Of a DNA stretch of 22,049 nucleotides, positions 1-7,196 are shown piece after piece. Positions within the stretch are counted from its first letter, which is position 1; each line of letters opens with the position of its first letter. The DNA is from Nitrospirota bacterium (GTDB lineage: Bacteria > Nitrospirota > Thermodesulfovibrionia > Thermodesulfovibrionales > JdFR-88). The notes beneath the pieces are model-generated. The model was not told the DNA's origin. It saw only the letters and a program-made list of their open reading frames with translations, and searched no databases. The translations under genes and the position numbers were made by a program. Location of the stretch: positions 1-22,049 of the forward strand of contig JAKAMR010000040.1 of NCBI GenBank assembly GCA_021812785.1, written 5' to 3'.

Positions 1-1039
1 GGCCATAAACCAGATACTGGCAAACAACAGGGAAGGGGCGAGAGAGATACTGGAGACCATACTTGGGCAGGCCCCGGAGCATACCGACGCCCTTCTGAGG
101 ATGGGGGACATATACTCCTTTTCCGGCCAGCATGAAAAGGCTGCGGAGCACTACAAGCGGGCGCTTGCCTCCTCCGATGGAAAGAGCATGGAAGCGCTCC
201 TCCTGCTGGAACAGGAAATGGAGGCCCTTTCCAGGTGGGACAGCGCTCTAGGTTACGCGGAGCAGATACTGGAGCAGGACCCGGACAACCTGTCCGCGTT
301 CGAAAGGAAACGTTCCATCCTTGAGAAGATGGAGCGCTGGGCGGACCTGGTGGAGGTGCAGAGGGCGATACTTAAGCTGGAGCACCTGCCGGAGCGCAAG
401 GCCGAGGAGGCTAGGCTCAGCGGATACAGGTATGAGCATGCAAAACAGCTGCTTGAGGCAAACGACCTGGAGCGCTCGGGGAAACTGTTCAGAATGGTGC
501 TCAAGTACGAAAAGGAGTTCATCCCTTCCTACCTGGGGGCGGCTGAGGTGCTCCTTGGACAGGGGGAGGACGAGCAGGCGGTGGAATTTCTGGAGCGGGG
601 CTACGCCCAGACCTGCTCTGTGATCCTGCTTGCCAGGCTCGAGGACCTGCTTATAAACAAAGGGGAGCCGGAGCGGATAATCAAGCTTTATCAAAATGCG
701 CTGAACGGCAATCCGGGAGACTCGCTTATGAAGTTCCTGATGGCCAAGCTTTACTACCGCCTTGAGATGATAGATGACGCCCTTGAAAGCCTGAAGGGGC
801 TTGAGTCCGCCGAGAACTACCCTTCCGTCAGCAGCCTCATGGGGGAGCTCTACATGAGGCGCGAACGCTATGAAAAGGCCGCGCGCGCCTTCAAAAAGGC
901 GTCCGAGATGCAGCCAAGCAGGCTTTTCTACAGCTGCAGCTCCTGCGGTCACCTCTCGGCGGAATGGTCTGGCAGGTGCCCCGGATGCGGCAAATGGAAC
1001 TCCTACAGGTTCGATATCTATGGAAGAAGCAAGCTTTAA
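1..1039 (+). CDS. lapB: LapB/YciM-like TPR protein with rubredoxin-type zinc tail (5' truncated)
   Basis: The reading frame is open from base 2 to the TAA at 1037-1039, so the gene begins left of the window and about 345 residues are visible; the ATG at 101 is internal. The protein is a run of TPR-like helical repeats (repeated patterns of the AEHYKRAL and AARAFKKA type). It ends in a four-cysteine knuckle, CSSCG followed by CPGCGKW. TPR repeats plus a C-terminal rubredoxin-like domain are the signature of LapB, the inner-membrane protein that in E. coli controls LpxC turnover and lipopolysaccharide assembly. The membrane anchor expected at the N terminus lies outside the window. The last 20 bases overlap the next gene, which suggests co-transcription. 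Another TPR/zinc protein is possible but less likely given the domain order. Confidence 0.8.
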   Translation, partial: AINQILANNREGAREILETILGQAPEHTDALLRMGDIYSFSGQHEKAAEHYKRALASSDGKSMEALLLLEQEMEALSRWDSALGYAEQILEQDPDNLSAFERKRSILEKMERWADLVEVQRAILKLEHLPERKAEEARLSGYRYEHAKQLLEANDLERSGKLFRMVLKYEKEFIPSYLGAAEVLLGQGEDEQAVEFLERGYAQTCSVILLARLEDLLINKGEPERIIKLYQNALNGNPGDSLMKFLMAKLYYRLEMIDDALESLKGLESAENYPSVSSLMGELYMRRERYEKAARAFKKASEMQPSRLFYSCSSCGHLSAEWSGRCPGCGKWNSYRFDIYGRSKL

Positions 1040-1664
1040 AAATAAGAAAGGCGCAGTCGTCCTGGACACAAGCCTCTTTGTGAACCCGGACGTAAGGCGC
1101 AGTTTTGGCCCAAATCCCACGGCGGCGCTTGAGAACTTCCTCCAGCTTGCCTCCCAGGCGACGGCGTTCGAGTTCTACATGCCGCCTTCCATCTTCAATG
1201 AGCTAAAGAACTTCATAGAGCCTGAGAAGATCCCCGGGGAGCTGTTCGTGTACCTGCACCAGAAATCGCCAAAGAAATTCGAGCTCACCACACCGGCCTA
1301 CCTGCTTTATGAGCTGGTCGAGGACATCAGGGAGCGTGTGAACCGCGGGCTCAGGCTGGCGGAGCGCGCGGCCAGGAACCCGGAGGGCAGGGGGGTGGAT
1401 GAGATCGTGCAGGACCTCCGGCGCAAATACCGCGAGGCGCTGCGCGAGGGCATCATAGACAGCAAGGAGGATGTTGACCTCGTCCTTTTGGCGATGGAGC
1501 TTAACGGGCTCCTGGTCTCCGCCGACCAGGGGATCATCAAATGGGCGGACAAGCTGGGGATAAGATGGCTGGTGCCCGAGAAGTTCAAGCAGTACATGGA
1601 AGGCCTCATAAAGAAAACCAAAGACCTCGCCCTTACGGAAAACGTGGAGGAAAAGGCAGACTAG
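1020..1664 (+). CDS. HARP-type RNA-free ribonuclease P (UPF0278 / 'RNA ligase partner' family)
   Basis: A 214-residue PIN-like metallonuclease. I chose the ATG at 1020 because the conserved core (VVLDTSLFVNP) starts only about 12 residues later; longer versions would read through lapB in another frame. Acidic residues Asp16, Asp147, Asp151, Asp153 and Asp169 are spaced as I recall for the metal-binding aspartates of Aquifex Aq_880 (Asp7, 138, 142, 144, 160), a constant offset of nine. Aq_880 is a minimal protein-only RNase P that matures tRNA 5' ends. The family was earlier annotated as UPF0278 or RNA ligase partner protein. A helical, arginine-rich insertion (about residues 95-145) matches the protruding helices of HARPs. 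The gene overlaps the lapB-like gene by 20 bases, has a weak ribosome site, and ends just before a strong terminator. Whether it is the cell's main RNase P cannot be judged here, because many HARP genomes also keep rnpA and rnpB. Confidence 0.82.
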   Translation: MEEASFKNKKGAVVLDTSLFVNPDVRRSFGPNPTAALENFLQLASQATAFEFYMPPSIFNELKNFIEPEKIPGELFVYLHQKSPKKFELTTPAYLLYELVEDIRERVNRGLRLAERAARNPEGRGVDEIVQDLRRKYREALREGIIDSKEDVDLVLLAMELNGLLVSADQGIIKWADKLGIRWLVPEKFKQYMEGLIKKTKDLALTENVEEKAD

Positions 1665-1666
1665 GT

Positions 1667-1716
1667 CCGCCCCCATTCCCCGGAGAGAGATAAAGGAATG
1701 GGGGCGGCTTTTATTT
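1667..1716 (+). terminator. Rho-independent terminator after the lapB-HARP unit
   Basis: A perfect 13-bp inverted repeat (CCGCCCCCATTCC at 1667-1679, its complement at 1695-1707) encloses a 15-base loop. It is followed by CTTTTATTT, a U-rich tail for plus-strand transcripts. It starts two bases after the HARP stop codon. The minus-strand gene ending at 1722 converges on it, but no U-tract is present in that direction, so it works mainly for the plus strand. Confidence 0.88.
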
Positions 1717-1721
1717 GGCTG

Positions 1722-2165
1722 TTATGCCTCTTTTGCCTTTCTCCAACCGGCCTGCGCCAGGCGTACCATGCGGCCGGACGCCCATTTCCTGAACTCAAGG
1801 ATGTATCTCTGCCGGTCTTCACTGCAGATCTTCAGAAGCTCCGCCTTTTCCGCAGCCGAGTCCTCCACGTCCCCCGGGTAGACGCCCTTCCAGGTGCAGT
1901 ATCCCTCGTCGAAGAGAAATTCAGGTGTGAGGTCCTCACGGGGAAGAGACTTTTTTGACGCGGCCGCGAACCTGGCAATCTCCATGTCGTAGTCGATGAC
2001 CCAGCCGTTGTCCGCTATCATCGAAGAGCCATCCACGGCCAGGCTGGCGGAACATTCCGGGCAATATAGCCCCCTTATTATCTCCACCGGCATCGCGTCG
2101 TCCCTGAGGTTGAAGCTGGCCGCTGTCTTCCCGCAACTGCATGATATCTTGTGGTCCAGGCACAT
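1722..2165 (-). CDS. Small cysteine-rich protein, possible zinc ribbon, downstream of perR
   Basis: A 147-residue protein that I do not recognise as a named family. The N-terminal part carries Cys2, Cys9, Cys11 and a CPEC pair (Cys35, Cys38), a likely four-cysteine zinc site. The rest is a mixed, acidic region with several aromatic residues and a basic, arginine-rich C-terminal helix. There is no signal peptide or membrane segment. The ATG lies 6 bases after the perR stop and a purine-rich AAGGAGG-type site lies within the end of perR, so the two genes form one transcript. Its link to PerR suggests a role tied to metal or peroxide status, but that rests on position only. Confidence 0.75.
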   Translation of the reverse strand: MCLDHKISCSCGKTAASFNLRDDAMPVEIIRGLYCPECSASLAVDGSSMIADNGWVIDYDMEIARFAAASKKSLPREDLTPEFLFDEGYCTWKGVYPGDVEDSAAEKAELLKICSEDRQRYILEFRKWASGRMVRLAQAGWRKAKEA

Positions 2166-2171
2166 ACCTTT

Positions 2172-2612
2172 TTACCTCCTTGCAGGGGCGCTTGTGGTTT
2201 TTTTGCCTTTGCATTCGGGGCAATACCCGTAGAACTCTATGTGGTTTCCGGTTATCTCGTAGCCAAAGGGGTCCGGCACCTCGAGGTCAAACACATGGTC
2301 TATATCGCTGACACGCTTGCAGTCCAGGCAGATGAGGTGATGATGGGGCCTGGTGTCAGGGTCGTATCTTTTTTTTGAAGGGTCAATTGTGAGCTCAAGG
2401 AGCTTTCCCCTGTCCCTCAATGAGGCCAGGGTATTGTAGACCGTGGCCAGCGACATGCCCGGAAACCGCCTGGACACCGCAGCATGGATGTCCTCGGCCG
2501 AGGGATGGGCCGTGTTTCCGTCCAGATAGCCCAGTATCGCCATCCTCTGGGGCGTGAGCTTAAGCCCCAATTCCTTGCATATGTCCTGCGCTTTCGTGTT
2601 TTTTTCTCTCAT
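2172..2612 (-). CDS. perR: PerR-type peroxide regulator, Fur family
   Basis: A 146-residue Fur-family repressor with an N-terminal winged helix (LTPQRMAIL; AEDIH; SLATVYNTL) and a C-terminal metal/dimer domain. The regulatory-metal ligands of Bacillus PerR (His37, Asp85, His91, His93, Asp104) all occur here one position earlier: His36, Asp84, His90, His92, Asp103. The Asp at the last position is diagnostic of PerR over Fur, which has Glu. Two CxxC pairs (Cys95/98 and Cys131/134) form the structural zinc site. The ATG at 2612 is the only start that preserves the first helix. It lies about three bases from the predicted transcription start, with no ribosome-binding site (see the promoter entry). 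Family knowledge predicts repression relieved by peroxide oxidation of a metal-ligand histidine. Direct autoregulation is inferred from the operator-like palindrome. Confidence 0.88.
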   Translation of the reverse strand: MREKNTKAQDICKELGLKLTPQRMAILGYLDGNTAHPSAEDIHAAVSRRFPGMSLATVYNTLASLRDRGKLLELTIDPSKKRYDPDTRPHHHLICLDCKRVSDIDHVFDLEVPDPFGYEITGNHIEFYGYCPECKGKKTTSAPARR

Positions 2613-2621
2613 TTAAGATTA

Positions 2622-2650
2622 ATTCTAAATTGATAATTATTATTTGTCAA
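2622..2650 (-). promoter_or_regulatory. Strong sigma-70 promoter of perR
   Basis: Read on the minus strand: TTGACA (2650-2645), a 17-base spacer, then TAGAAT (2627-2622). The -35 is perfect, the -10 matches five of six positions, and the spacing is ideal. The predicted start is near 2615, so the perR message would begin about three bases before its ATG, effectively leaderless. No competing promoter for perR is visible. Confidence 0.75.
2631..2645. promoter_or_regulatory. PerR-box-like operator in the perR promoter spacer
   Basis: TGATAAT-T-ATTATTT has the 7-1-7 layout of the Bacillus PerR box (TTATAAT-N-ATTATAA) and matches 11 of its 14 fixed positions. It fills the spacer between the -35 and -10 of perR, so a bound repressor would block RNA polymerase. 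The surrounding DNA is AT-rich, so chance similarity is not excluded. Confidence 0.55.
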
Positions 2651-2747
2651 GGGAAAGAAAACGAAGGGGGAATGTGGAATTGCCGGTTCCAGGAAAGGGA
2701 AAAGATGAATTTCTGATGTTTCCTCTTTCAAAGCGCCTCGAACCTGC

Positions 2748-2753
2748 TACAAT
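2748..2753 (+). promoter_or_regulatory. Possible -10 element for the flavoprotein gene
   Basis: TACAAT lies about 95 bases before the ATG at 2847. The position 17 bases upstream (CTTTCA) matches the -35 consensus at only three of six positions. The rest of the 234-base gap between perR and this gene is purine-rich and shows no better promoter on the plus strand. Weak evidence. Confidence 0.3.
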
Positions 2754-2846
2754 TTTTAAGGAAAAGAGGGAGTTTGTTCCGGGAAAGAAAAAAGAAAAAG
2801 GGAATGGAAAAGATAAAACAAAATCTTCCGCAGGGAGGCATCCGAT

Positions 2847-4058
2847 ATGGTTTTTTCTTCCAGGTCATATGAGTATGTCATCATAGGCGCCGGGCTTGCA
2901 GCGGCTTCGGCCATTGGCGGGATACGGGAAATGGACGGAAGCAGGCCTGTCCTTCTGATCGGGGCCGAAAAGCACCCGCCTTACGATCGCCCTCCGCTTT
3001 CAAAGAAGCTGTGGTTTGGGAAGAAGAAAGTCGAGGAGATATTCATAAAAGACCGGAAGTATTACGAGGAAAACGGCGTGACCCTGCTTGAGGGCAGGAA
3101 GGCCGTTTCAGTAGACCCGCTGGAAAAGACTGTCACCGATGAAAAGGGGGAAAGGCATTCATATAAAAAGCTTCTTATAGCCACTGGCGGCATACCGCGC
3201 AGGCTCCACATTCCGGGCGGGCAGATGGAGGGCATCTGTTATTTCAGGACGCTCGACGACTACCTGGCCATAAGGGAAAAGAGCCGCTCAGGCTCGACCG
3301 CGCTGGTGATAGGCGGAGGTTTTATCGGCTCGGAGCTTGCGGCGGCCCTGAATGTAAACGGCGTGAAGGTGACGATGCTTTTCCCGGAAGGACACATCGC
3401 AAGCAGGGTCTTCCCCGCGTATCTTGGCAAGGCCGTGCAGGAGGAGTTCATCAGGAAGGGTGTGACTGTGCTGAACGGGGACAGGCCCTCCTCGATAGAG
3501 AAAAAAGGGGACGGCTTTCTGGTCCGAACCGAAAGGGGCAGAACCATCGAAGCGGAGGGCCTGATAGCGGGCATCGGGATATCGCCGGAAACGGACCTCG
3601 CCCGCAGCGCCTCTCTTAAGATCGAGGACGGCATCGCGGTGAACGAATACCTTCAGACCTCGGCCCCGGACATATATGCGGCCGGGGACAACGCGTATTT
3701 CCCTTACCTGGCGCTGGACAAAAGGATGCGCGTGGAGCACTGGGACAACGCCCTGAACCAGGGCAGACAGGCAGGCAGGAACATGGCGGACGCGCGGGAG
3801 CCTTATGAGTACATGCCATATTTCTTTTCCGACCTGTTTGAGTTTGGCTACGAGGCGGTCGGGGAGGTGGACGCATCTCTTGAAACCTATGCGGACTGGA
3901 AGGAAGAAAACAGGACGGGTATAATTTATTACCTGCGGGACGGCGTGGTGCGCGGGGCCATGATGTGCGGCATATGGGGGAAAGTGGATCAGGCCCGGGA
4001 GCTTATAAAAAAGAGGGAGCGTATGGACCGTATGAGCTTAAGCGGGGCAATACGGTAG
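2847..4058 (+). CDS. FAD/NAD(P)H oxidoreductase, AIF / ferredoxin-reductase-like
   Basis: A 403-residue two-dinucleotide-binding flavoprotein. The N-terminal FAD fold has VIIGAGLAAASA (residues 11-22), PYDRPPLSK (45-53) and IATGG (111-115). The NAD(P)H fold has VIGGGFIGSE (154-163), and the second FAD contact is YAAGDN (277-282). There is no redox CxxC pair, which excludes classical disulfide reductases. The C-terminal part (VEHWDNALNQGR; FSDLFEFGYEAVG) resembles the AIF and rhodocoxin/ferredoxin reductase group, which pass electrons from NAD(P)H to small iron-sulfur proteins or to oxygen or peroxide. The ATG at 2847 has GGGAGG eight bases upstream. It is divergent from perR, so a peroxide-linked or rubredoxin-linked reductase role is plausible; the partner is not in the window. 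Confidence 0.85.
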   Translation: MVFSSRSYEYVIIGAGLAAASAIGGIREMDGSRPVLLIGAEKHPPYDRPPLSKKLWFGKKKVEEIFIKDRKYYEENGVTLLEGRKAVSVDPLEKTVTDEKGERHSYKKLLIATGGIPRRLHIPGGQMEGICYFRTLDDYLAIREKSRSGSTALVIGGGFIGSELAAALNVNGVKVTMLFPEGHIASRVFPAYLGKAVQEEFIRKGVTVLNGDRPSSIEKKGDGFLVRTERGRTIEAEGLIAGIGISPETDLARSASLKIEDGIAVNEYLQTSAPDIYAAGDNAYFPYLALDKRMRVEHWDNALNQGRQAGRNMADAREPYEYMPYFFSDLFEFGYEAVGEVDASLETYADWKEENRTGIIYYLRDGVVRGAMMCGIWGKVDQARELIKKRERMDRMSLSGAIR

Positions 4059-4158
4059 TAAAGCGGAAAAAGGCAACGCCGTCTATAGCCGCAGGTTTTT
4101 TGAGGGCGTAGTTTTCTCCTGCCATTTGACAGGCTTGCGGACAAGCGGAGGTGATGTC

Positions 4159-4485
4159 ATGGAGCTTTTGAAGGAAAAATGCGAACCCAGGGAAAAATGC
4201 CTTACTCCTCTTTCAAGGGAGGAGTCGGACGCGCTTTTAAAGGATGTCCCGGAGTGGAAGATAACGGACGGGCGGCTTCAGAGGGAATTTAAGTTCAAGG
4301 ACTTCCAGGGGGCCATGGACTTTGTCAACAGGGTGGCGCGGCTGGCACGGGAGCAGGACCATCATCCGGATATTCACGTCTTCTATAACAGGGTGGTCCT
4401 CTCGTTTTATACCCACAAGGCAAATGCGCTTACAAAAAACGATTTCATAATGGCCGCCAAAATAAAGGAGATAGCACAGTCCTGA
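4159..4485 (+). CDS. phhB: Pterin-4a-carbinolamine dehydratase
   Basis: A 108-residue protein of the PCD/DCoH family, which removes water from 4a-hydroxytetrahydropterin so that the cofactor can be recycled. The active-site signature is clear: EQDHHPDIHVFYN (His68, His69) and His86 in FYTHKANALT, with the 17-residue spacing between His69 and His86 known from the mammalian enzyme (His62 to His79). I prefer the ATG at 4159, with GGAGG seven bases upstream, over the ATG at 4126, which lacks a ribosome site. The N terminus carries two extra cysteines (Cys8, Cys14). It is the first gene of a five-gene pterin/folate operon and its stop overlaps the next start. In genomes without phenylalanine hydroxylase, PCD homologues have been linked to molybdopterin or general pterin maintenance; either role could apply here. 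Confidence 0.88.
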   Translation: MELLKEKCEPREKCLTPLSREESDALLKDVPEWKITDGRLQREFKFKDFQGAMDFVNRVARLAREQDHHPDIHVFYNRVVLSFYTHKANALTKNDFIMAAKIKEIAQS

Positions 4486-5231
4486 GGCCTGAGAATTTCC
4501 TGCGGGGCAAGACCGCAATTGTTACCGGGGCAGCAAGGAGGATAGGACGGGCCATCAGCCTTGCGCTTGCGCAGGCCGGGGCAGACATAATAATCCACGA
4601 CCACCAGTCGCTACGGGGGGAGTGCGAAAAGCTCTGCGACGAGATAGACAGCTTTGGCGTAAGGGCAAGGGTCATAACGGCCGATTTCGAGGTGCCGGGG
4701 GATTACGAGCCTTTCATCGGCAAGGCGCACGGCGTGACCGGCAGGCTGGATGCGCTCATAAATAACGCGGCAATTTTCGAGGAAGATTCCCTGCATGGCG
4801 CAGACCACAAAAAGTTCACGCGCCACATGCAGATAAACGCCTGGGCGCCCCTTGTCCTGAGCGCGGATTTCGCGCGGCTTGCCCTGAAGGGGCAGATAAT
4901 AAACATCCTGGACACGCGGGTCAGCGGCTTTTTTGACCGGAAGCACGTCTCCTATGTCCTGAGCAAGCATTCCCTGCACATCCTTACAAAGATGATGGCG
5001 CTGGAGTTCGCCCCGGCAATAAGGGTGAATGCCGTTGCGCCCGGTCTCATATTGCCGCCGCCCGGAAAGGACGAGGGCTATTTGAAGGAGCTGGCGCAGA
5101 CGGTGCCCCTGAAAATGCATGGAAGCCCCGAAAATATCACGGACGCGGTGCTTTTTCTGCTTGGCAATGACTTCATAACCGGCCAGGTCATAAACGTTGA
5201 CGGCGGATATCATCTGAAGGAGAATGTGTGA
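4482..5231 (+). CDS. Pteridine reductase / dihydromonapterin reductase-like SDR with apparent CTG start
   Basis: The coding frame runs from a CTG at 4482 to the TGA at 5229-5231 (249 residues); the first ATG, at 4692, would delete the cofactor-binding fold. From CTG, the Rossmann motif TGAARRIG is at 15-22, NNAA at 94-97, and the catalytic Tyr158-x3-Lys162 follows. An Asp (IINILD, Asp144) replaces the usual catalytic Ser, as in Leishmania PTR1 (IINMVD); E. coli FolM likewise has TD there. The tail VINVDGGYHL also matches that group, which reduces dihydropterins with NADPH and can reduce dihydrofolate. The CTG overlaps the upstream stop (CTGA), and AAGGAGAT lies nine bases before it, so initiation is probably coupled. 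It sits between PCD and folB. It may make tetrahydromonapterin or serve as a DHFR substitute; the sequence cannot decide. Confidence 0.85.
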   Translation: MRPENFLRGKTAIVTGAARRIGRAISLALAQAGADIIIHDHQSLRGECEKLCDEIDSFGVRARVITADFEVPGDYEPFIGKAHGVTGRLDALINNAAIFEEDSLHGADHKKFTRHMQINAWAPLVLSADFARLALKGQIINILDTRVSGFFDRKHVSYVLSKHSLHILTKMMALEFAPAIRVNAVAPGLILPPPGKDEGYLKELAQTVPLKMHGSPENITDAVLFLLGNDFITGQVINVDGGYHLKENV

Positions 5232-5587
5232 TGGACCGGATAGTGATCAGCGGCCTGAACGTCCGCTGCATCATAGGGGTGGGCGAGGAGGAGCGCAGGG
5301 AAAGGCAGGATGTGCTCATAGACGTCTCCCTGTATGCGGACCTGGAGAAGGCCGGCAGGAGCGACCGGTTCGAGGACGCGGTGGATTACCGCGCCATTAA
5401 AAAAGAAATAATGAAAATGGCCGAAAACTCCAGCTATTATTTGATCGAGGCTCTGGCGGAGGCGGTGGCCGGGGTCTGTCTGGGGCATCCGGGCGTTGCA
5501 CGGGTCAGTGTGCGGGTGGAAAAGCCGGCCGCCCTCAGGTTCGCAAGGAGTGTGGGAGTGGAGATAACAAGGGCCAGGACACCATAG
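5231..5587 (+). CDS. folB: Dihydroneopterin aldolase
   Basis: A 118-residue member of the FolB/FolX family, of standard length. Conserved elements are the N-terminal strand with GVGEEERRERQ (residues 16-26), VDYRAI with Tyr53, the LIEALAEAV helix, and VEKPAALRFA with the catalytic Lys98. FolB cleaves dihydroneopterin to hydroxymethyl-dihydropterin and glycolaldehyde in folate synthesis; some members also epimerise to monapterin. The ATG at 5231 overlaps the upstream stop by one base (TGATG) and has AAGGAG eight bases upstream. A GTG at 5228 is possible but too close to that site. The folK start follows three bases after the stop. Confidence 0.9.
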   Translation: MDRIVISGLNVRCIIGVGEEERRERQDVLIDVSLYADLEKAGRSDRFEDAVDYRAIKKEIMKMAENSSYYLIEALAEAVAGVCLGHPGVARVSVRVEKPAALRFARSVGVEITRARTP

Positions 5588-5590
5588 GGC

Positions 5591-6151
5591 ATGGCCAGGG
5601 CCTATATCGGCATAGGGTCCAACATCGAACCGGAGGAAAACATAAGAAAGGCCCTGGGGTTCCTCTGCCTGCACGCCTCCGTAAAAAGGATTTCCACCGT
5701 CTACCGTACGCCTGCCGAGGGGAGGCCATGGCAGCCTCCTTTTTACAACCTGGTTGCCGAAGTAGAGACCAGGGCGGCGCCTGAAGAGCTCAAATTCGGC
5801 ATTCTCCGGCGGATAGAGGCATCCCTGGGCAGGAAGAGGACGAAGGACAAGTCCGCGGCCCGGACCATCGATCTAGACCTTCTGCTTTACGATGAAATGG
5901 TCCTTAGGAGCGGGCGCCTGAACATTCCCGACCCGCAGATAGAGCTGCGGGCGTTCGTGGCCCTGCCGCTTGAGGAGCTTTCACCGGGGCTAAGGCTTCC
6001 GGGCTCCGGCCTGCCGATCGCGGCCATCGCCTCGTCCCTGGACAAAAGCGAAATGGAGCCGCTTAAACAATACACTGAGGCGTTAAGAAAGGAGATCTGC
6101 GATCATGGACGTGGAGAAGGTAAAACGGCTTACAAGGGAACTCCTGGTTGA
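5591..6151 (+). CDS. folK: 6-hydroxymethyl-7,8-dihydropterin pyrophosphokinase (HPPK)
   Basis: A 186-residue protein that transfers pyrophosphate from ATP to hydroxymethyl-dihydropterin. The family is recognised from the N-terminal [23 protein letters not shown], the magnesium-binding [12 protein letters not shown] (Asp94 and Asp96, matching E. coli Asp95 and Asp97) and [16 protein letters not shown]. The protein is about 25 residues longer than E. coli HPPK, and the extra C-terminal part runs through the folE start, giving a 47-base overlap in another frame. The ribosome site is weak and the gap to folB is three bases, so translation is probably coupled. Dihydropteroate synthase (folP), the next enzyme, is not in the window. 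Confidence 0.92.
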   Translation: MARAYIGIGSNIEPEENIRKALGFLCLHASVKRISTVYRTPAEGRPWQPPFYNLVAEVETRAAPEELKFGILRRIEASLGRKRTKDKSAARTIDLDLLLYDEMVLRSGRLNIPDPQIELRAFVALPLEELSPGLRLPGSGLPIAAIASSLDKSEMEPLKQYTEALRKEICDHGRGEGKTAYKGTPG

Positions 6152-6671
6152 AATGGGGGAGGACCCTGAGCGCGAAGGGCTGCTGGACACCCCCCACAGG
6201 GTGGCCGAGTCGCTTAGGTTCCTGACCTCGGGCTACGGGCAGGATGCCGCCGAACTGATCCACGGGGCGTGTTTCAGGCAGGAGACCACGAGCATGATCG
6301 TCGAGCGGAACATAGAGGTCTACAGCCTGTGCGAACACCACATGCTGCCTTTTTTCGGCCGCTGCCATATCGGCTATATCCCAAGGGGAAAGGTGTTTGG
6401 CATAAGCAAGCTTGCCCGCCTTGTGGACATGTTCTCCCGGCGGCTGCAGATACAGGAGCGGCTGACAGAGCAGATCGCCTACGAGATCCAAAATGCCATT
6501 AACGCAGACGGAGTGGGCGTGATGATAGAGGCCAGGCACCTCTGCATGATGATGCGGGGCGTGGAAAAACAGAACTCCGTGCTCATGACCTCATCACTGC
6601 TTGGCGTCTTTCGCAGCAATCCGTCAACCAGGCAGGAATTTTTATCGCTTGTGTCCAGGCCTACGGTCTGA
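6105..6671 (+). CDS. folE: GTP cyclohydrolase I
   Basis: A 188-residue FolE of the classical type IA, catalysing the first step from GTP to dihydroneopterin triphosphate. Zinc ligands are Cys76 and His79 in [12 protein letters not shown] and Cys147 in HLCMMMRG; the 3- and 68-residue spacings equal those in E. coli (Cys110, His113, Cys181). Further family motifs are [12 protein letters not shown] and [17 protein letters not shown]. The ATG at 6105 has AAGGAG ten bases upstream, inside folK. It is the last gene of the operon. The 126 bases after it contain no hairpin with a T-run, so the transcript end is unresolved. It faces the minus-strand DUF1634 gene. Confidence 0.95.
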   Translation: MDVEKVKRLTRELLVEMGEDPEREGLLDTPHRVAESLRFLTSGYGQDAAELIHGACFRQETTSMIVERNIEVYSLCEHHMLPFFGRCHIGYIPRGKVFGISKLARLVDMFSRRLQIQERLTEQIAYEIQNAINADGVGVMIEARHLCMMMRGVEKQNSVLMTSSLLGVFRSNPSTRQEFLSLVSRPTV

Positions 6672-6797
6672 AGGCCGTGAAAAAATGTCATTTTCCTCCG
6701 GATTTATCCAGGGATATTGGCAGGGGATCAAAACCAGGCTCCCGGCCTTGCGGGAATTCCGGATTGCGGATTTCATTTGGAAAAATAGACAACGAGG

Positions 6798-7196
6798 TCA
6801 AAAATGACCGCCCGACAGGCTGAAGGCCAGCACCGAGAGAACAAAAATGGTGACCAGGACATAAAGCAGGTCCCGCTGCAGGGCGAAGGCCAATATGCTG
6901 AATGCCACCCGCGCGACCGGCGTGGATATCAGAAGAAGAAGGCCCAGCTCTATAAGGCCCTTGCCTCGCCGGGAAACGGCGTCTCTCACTATCCCTCCCA
7001 CGCTTCGCAGCTGCGCTGGCTCTCCCCGGAAAGCCTTATAGCTCGCGGCGGTACGGCCATATTTCGCAAGATAGACCATCCCTCCGGCCAGCACCATGAG
7101 CGCGGCTGTCAGGACCCCGGCCCAAAGCAGATGGCCTATGATGCGTCCTATCTGCCTGTCAGTCCACGAGAATTTTTTATTTTCCGGGGCGGTCAT
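6798..7196 (-). CDS. DUF1634 membrane protein, partner of the TauE/SafE exporter
   Basis: A 132-residue integral membrane protein with three hydrophobic segments (about residues 20-45, 80-103 and 107-127) separated by a basic loop (YKAFRGEPAQLRSVGGIVRD). The family is DUF1634, which is repeatedly found next to TauE/SafE-type permeases and is thought to act with them; its biochemical role is not established. Its ATG overlaps the stop of the upstream permease gene in an ATGA junction, so the two are translationally coupled and likely equimolar. It is the last gene of the MCP-permease-DUF1634 unit. Confidence 0.82.
   Translation of the reverse strand: MTAPENKKFSWTDRQIGRIIGHLLWAGVLTAALMVLAGGMVYLAKYGRTAASYKAFRGEPAQLRSVGGIVRDAVSRRGKGLIELGLLLLISTPVARVAFSILAFALQRDLLYVLVTIFVLSVLAFSLSGGHF

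Noticed and set aside
870..1019. N-terminal extension of the HARP gene to 870
   Set aside because: The extra 50 residues are an out-of-frame reading of the lapB zinc tail; the ATG at 1020 fits the family start.
2644..2886. An 80-residue frame before the flavoprotein on the plus strand
   Set aside because: It starts at TTG inside the perR -35, is low-complexity and lysine-rich, and overlaps the start of a clear gene that has its own ribosome site.
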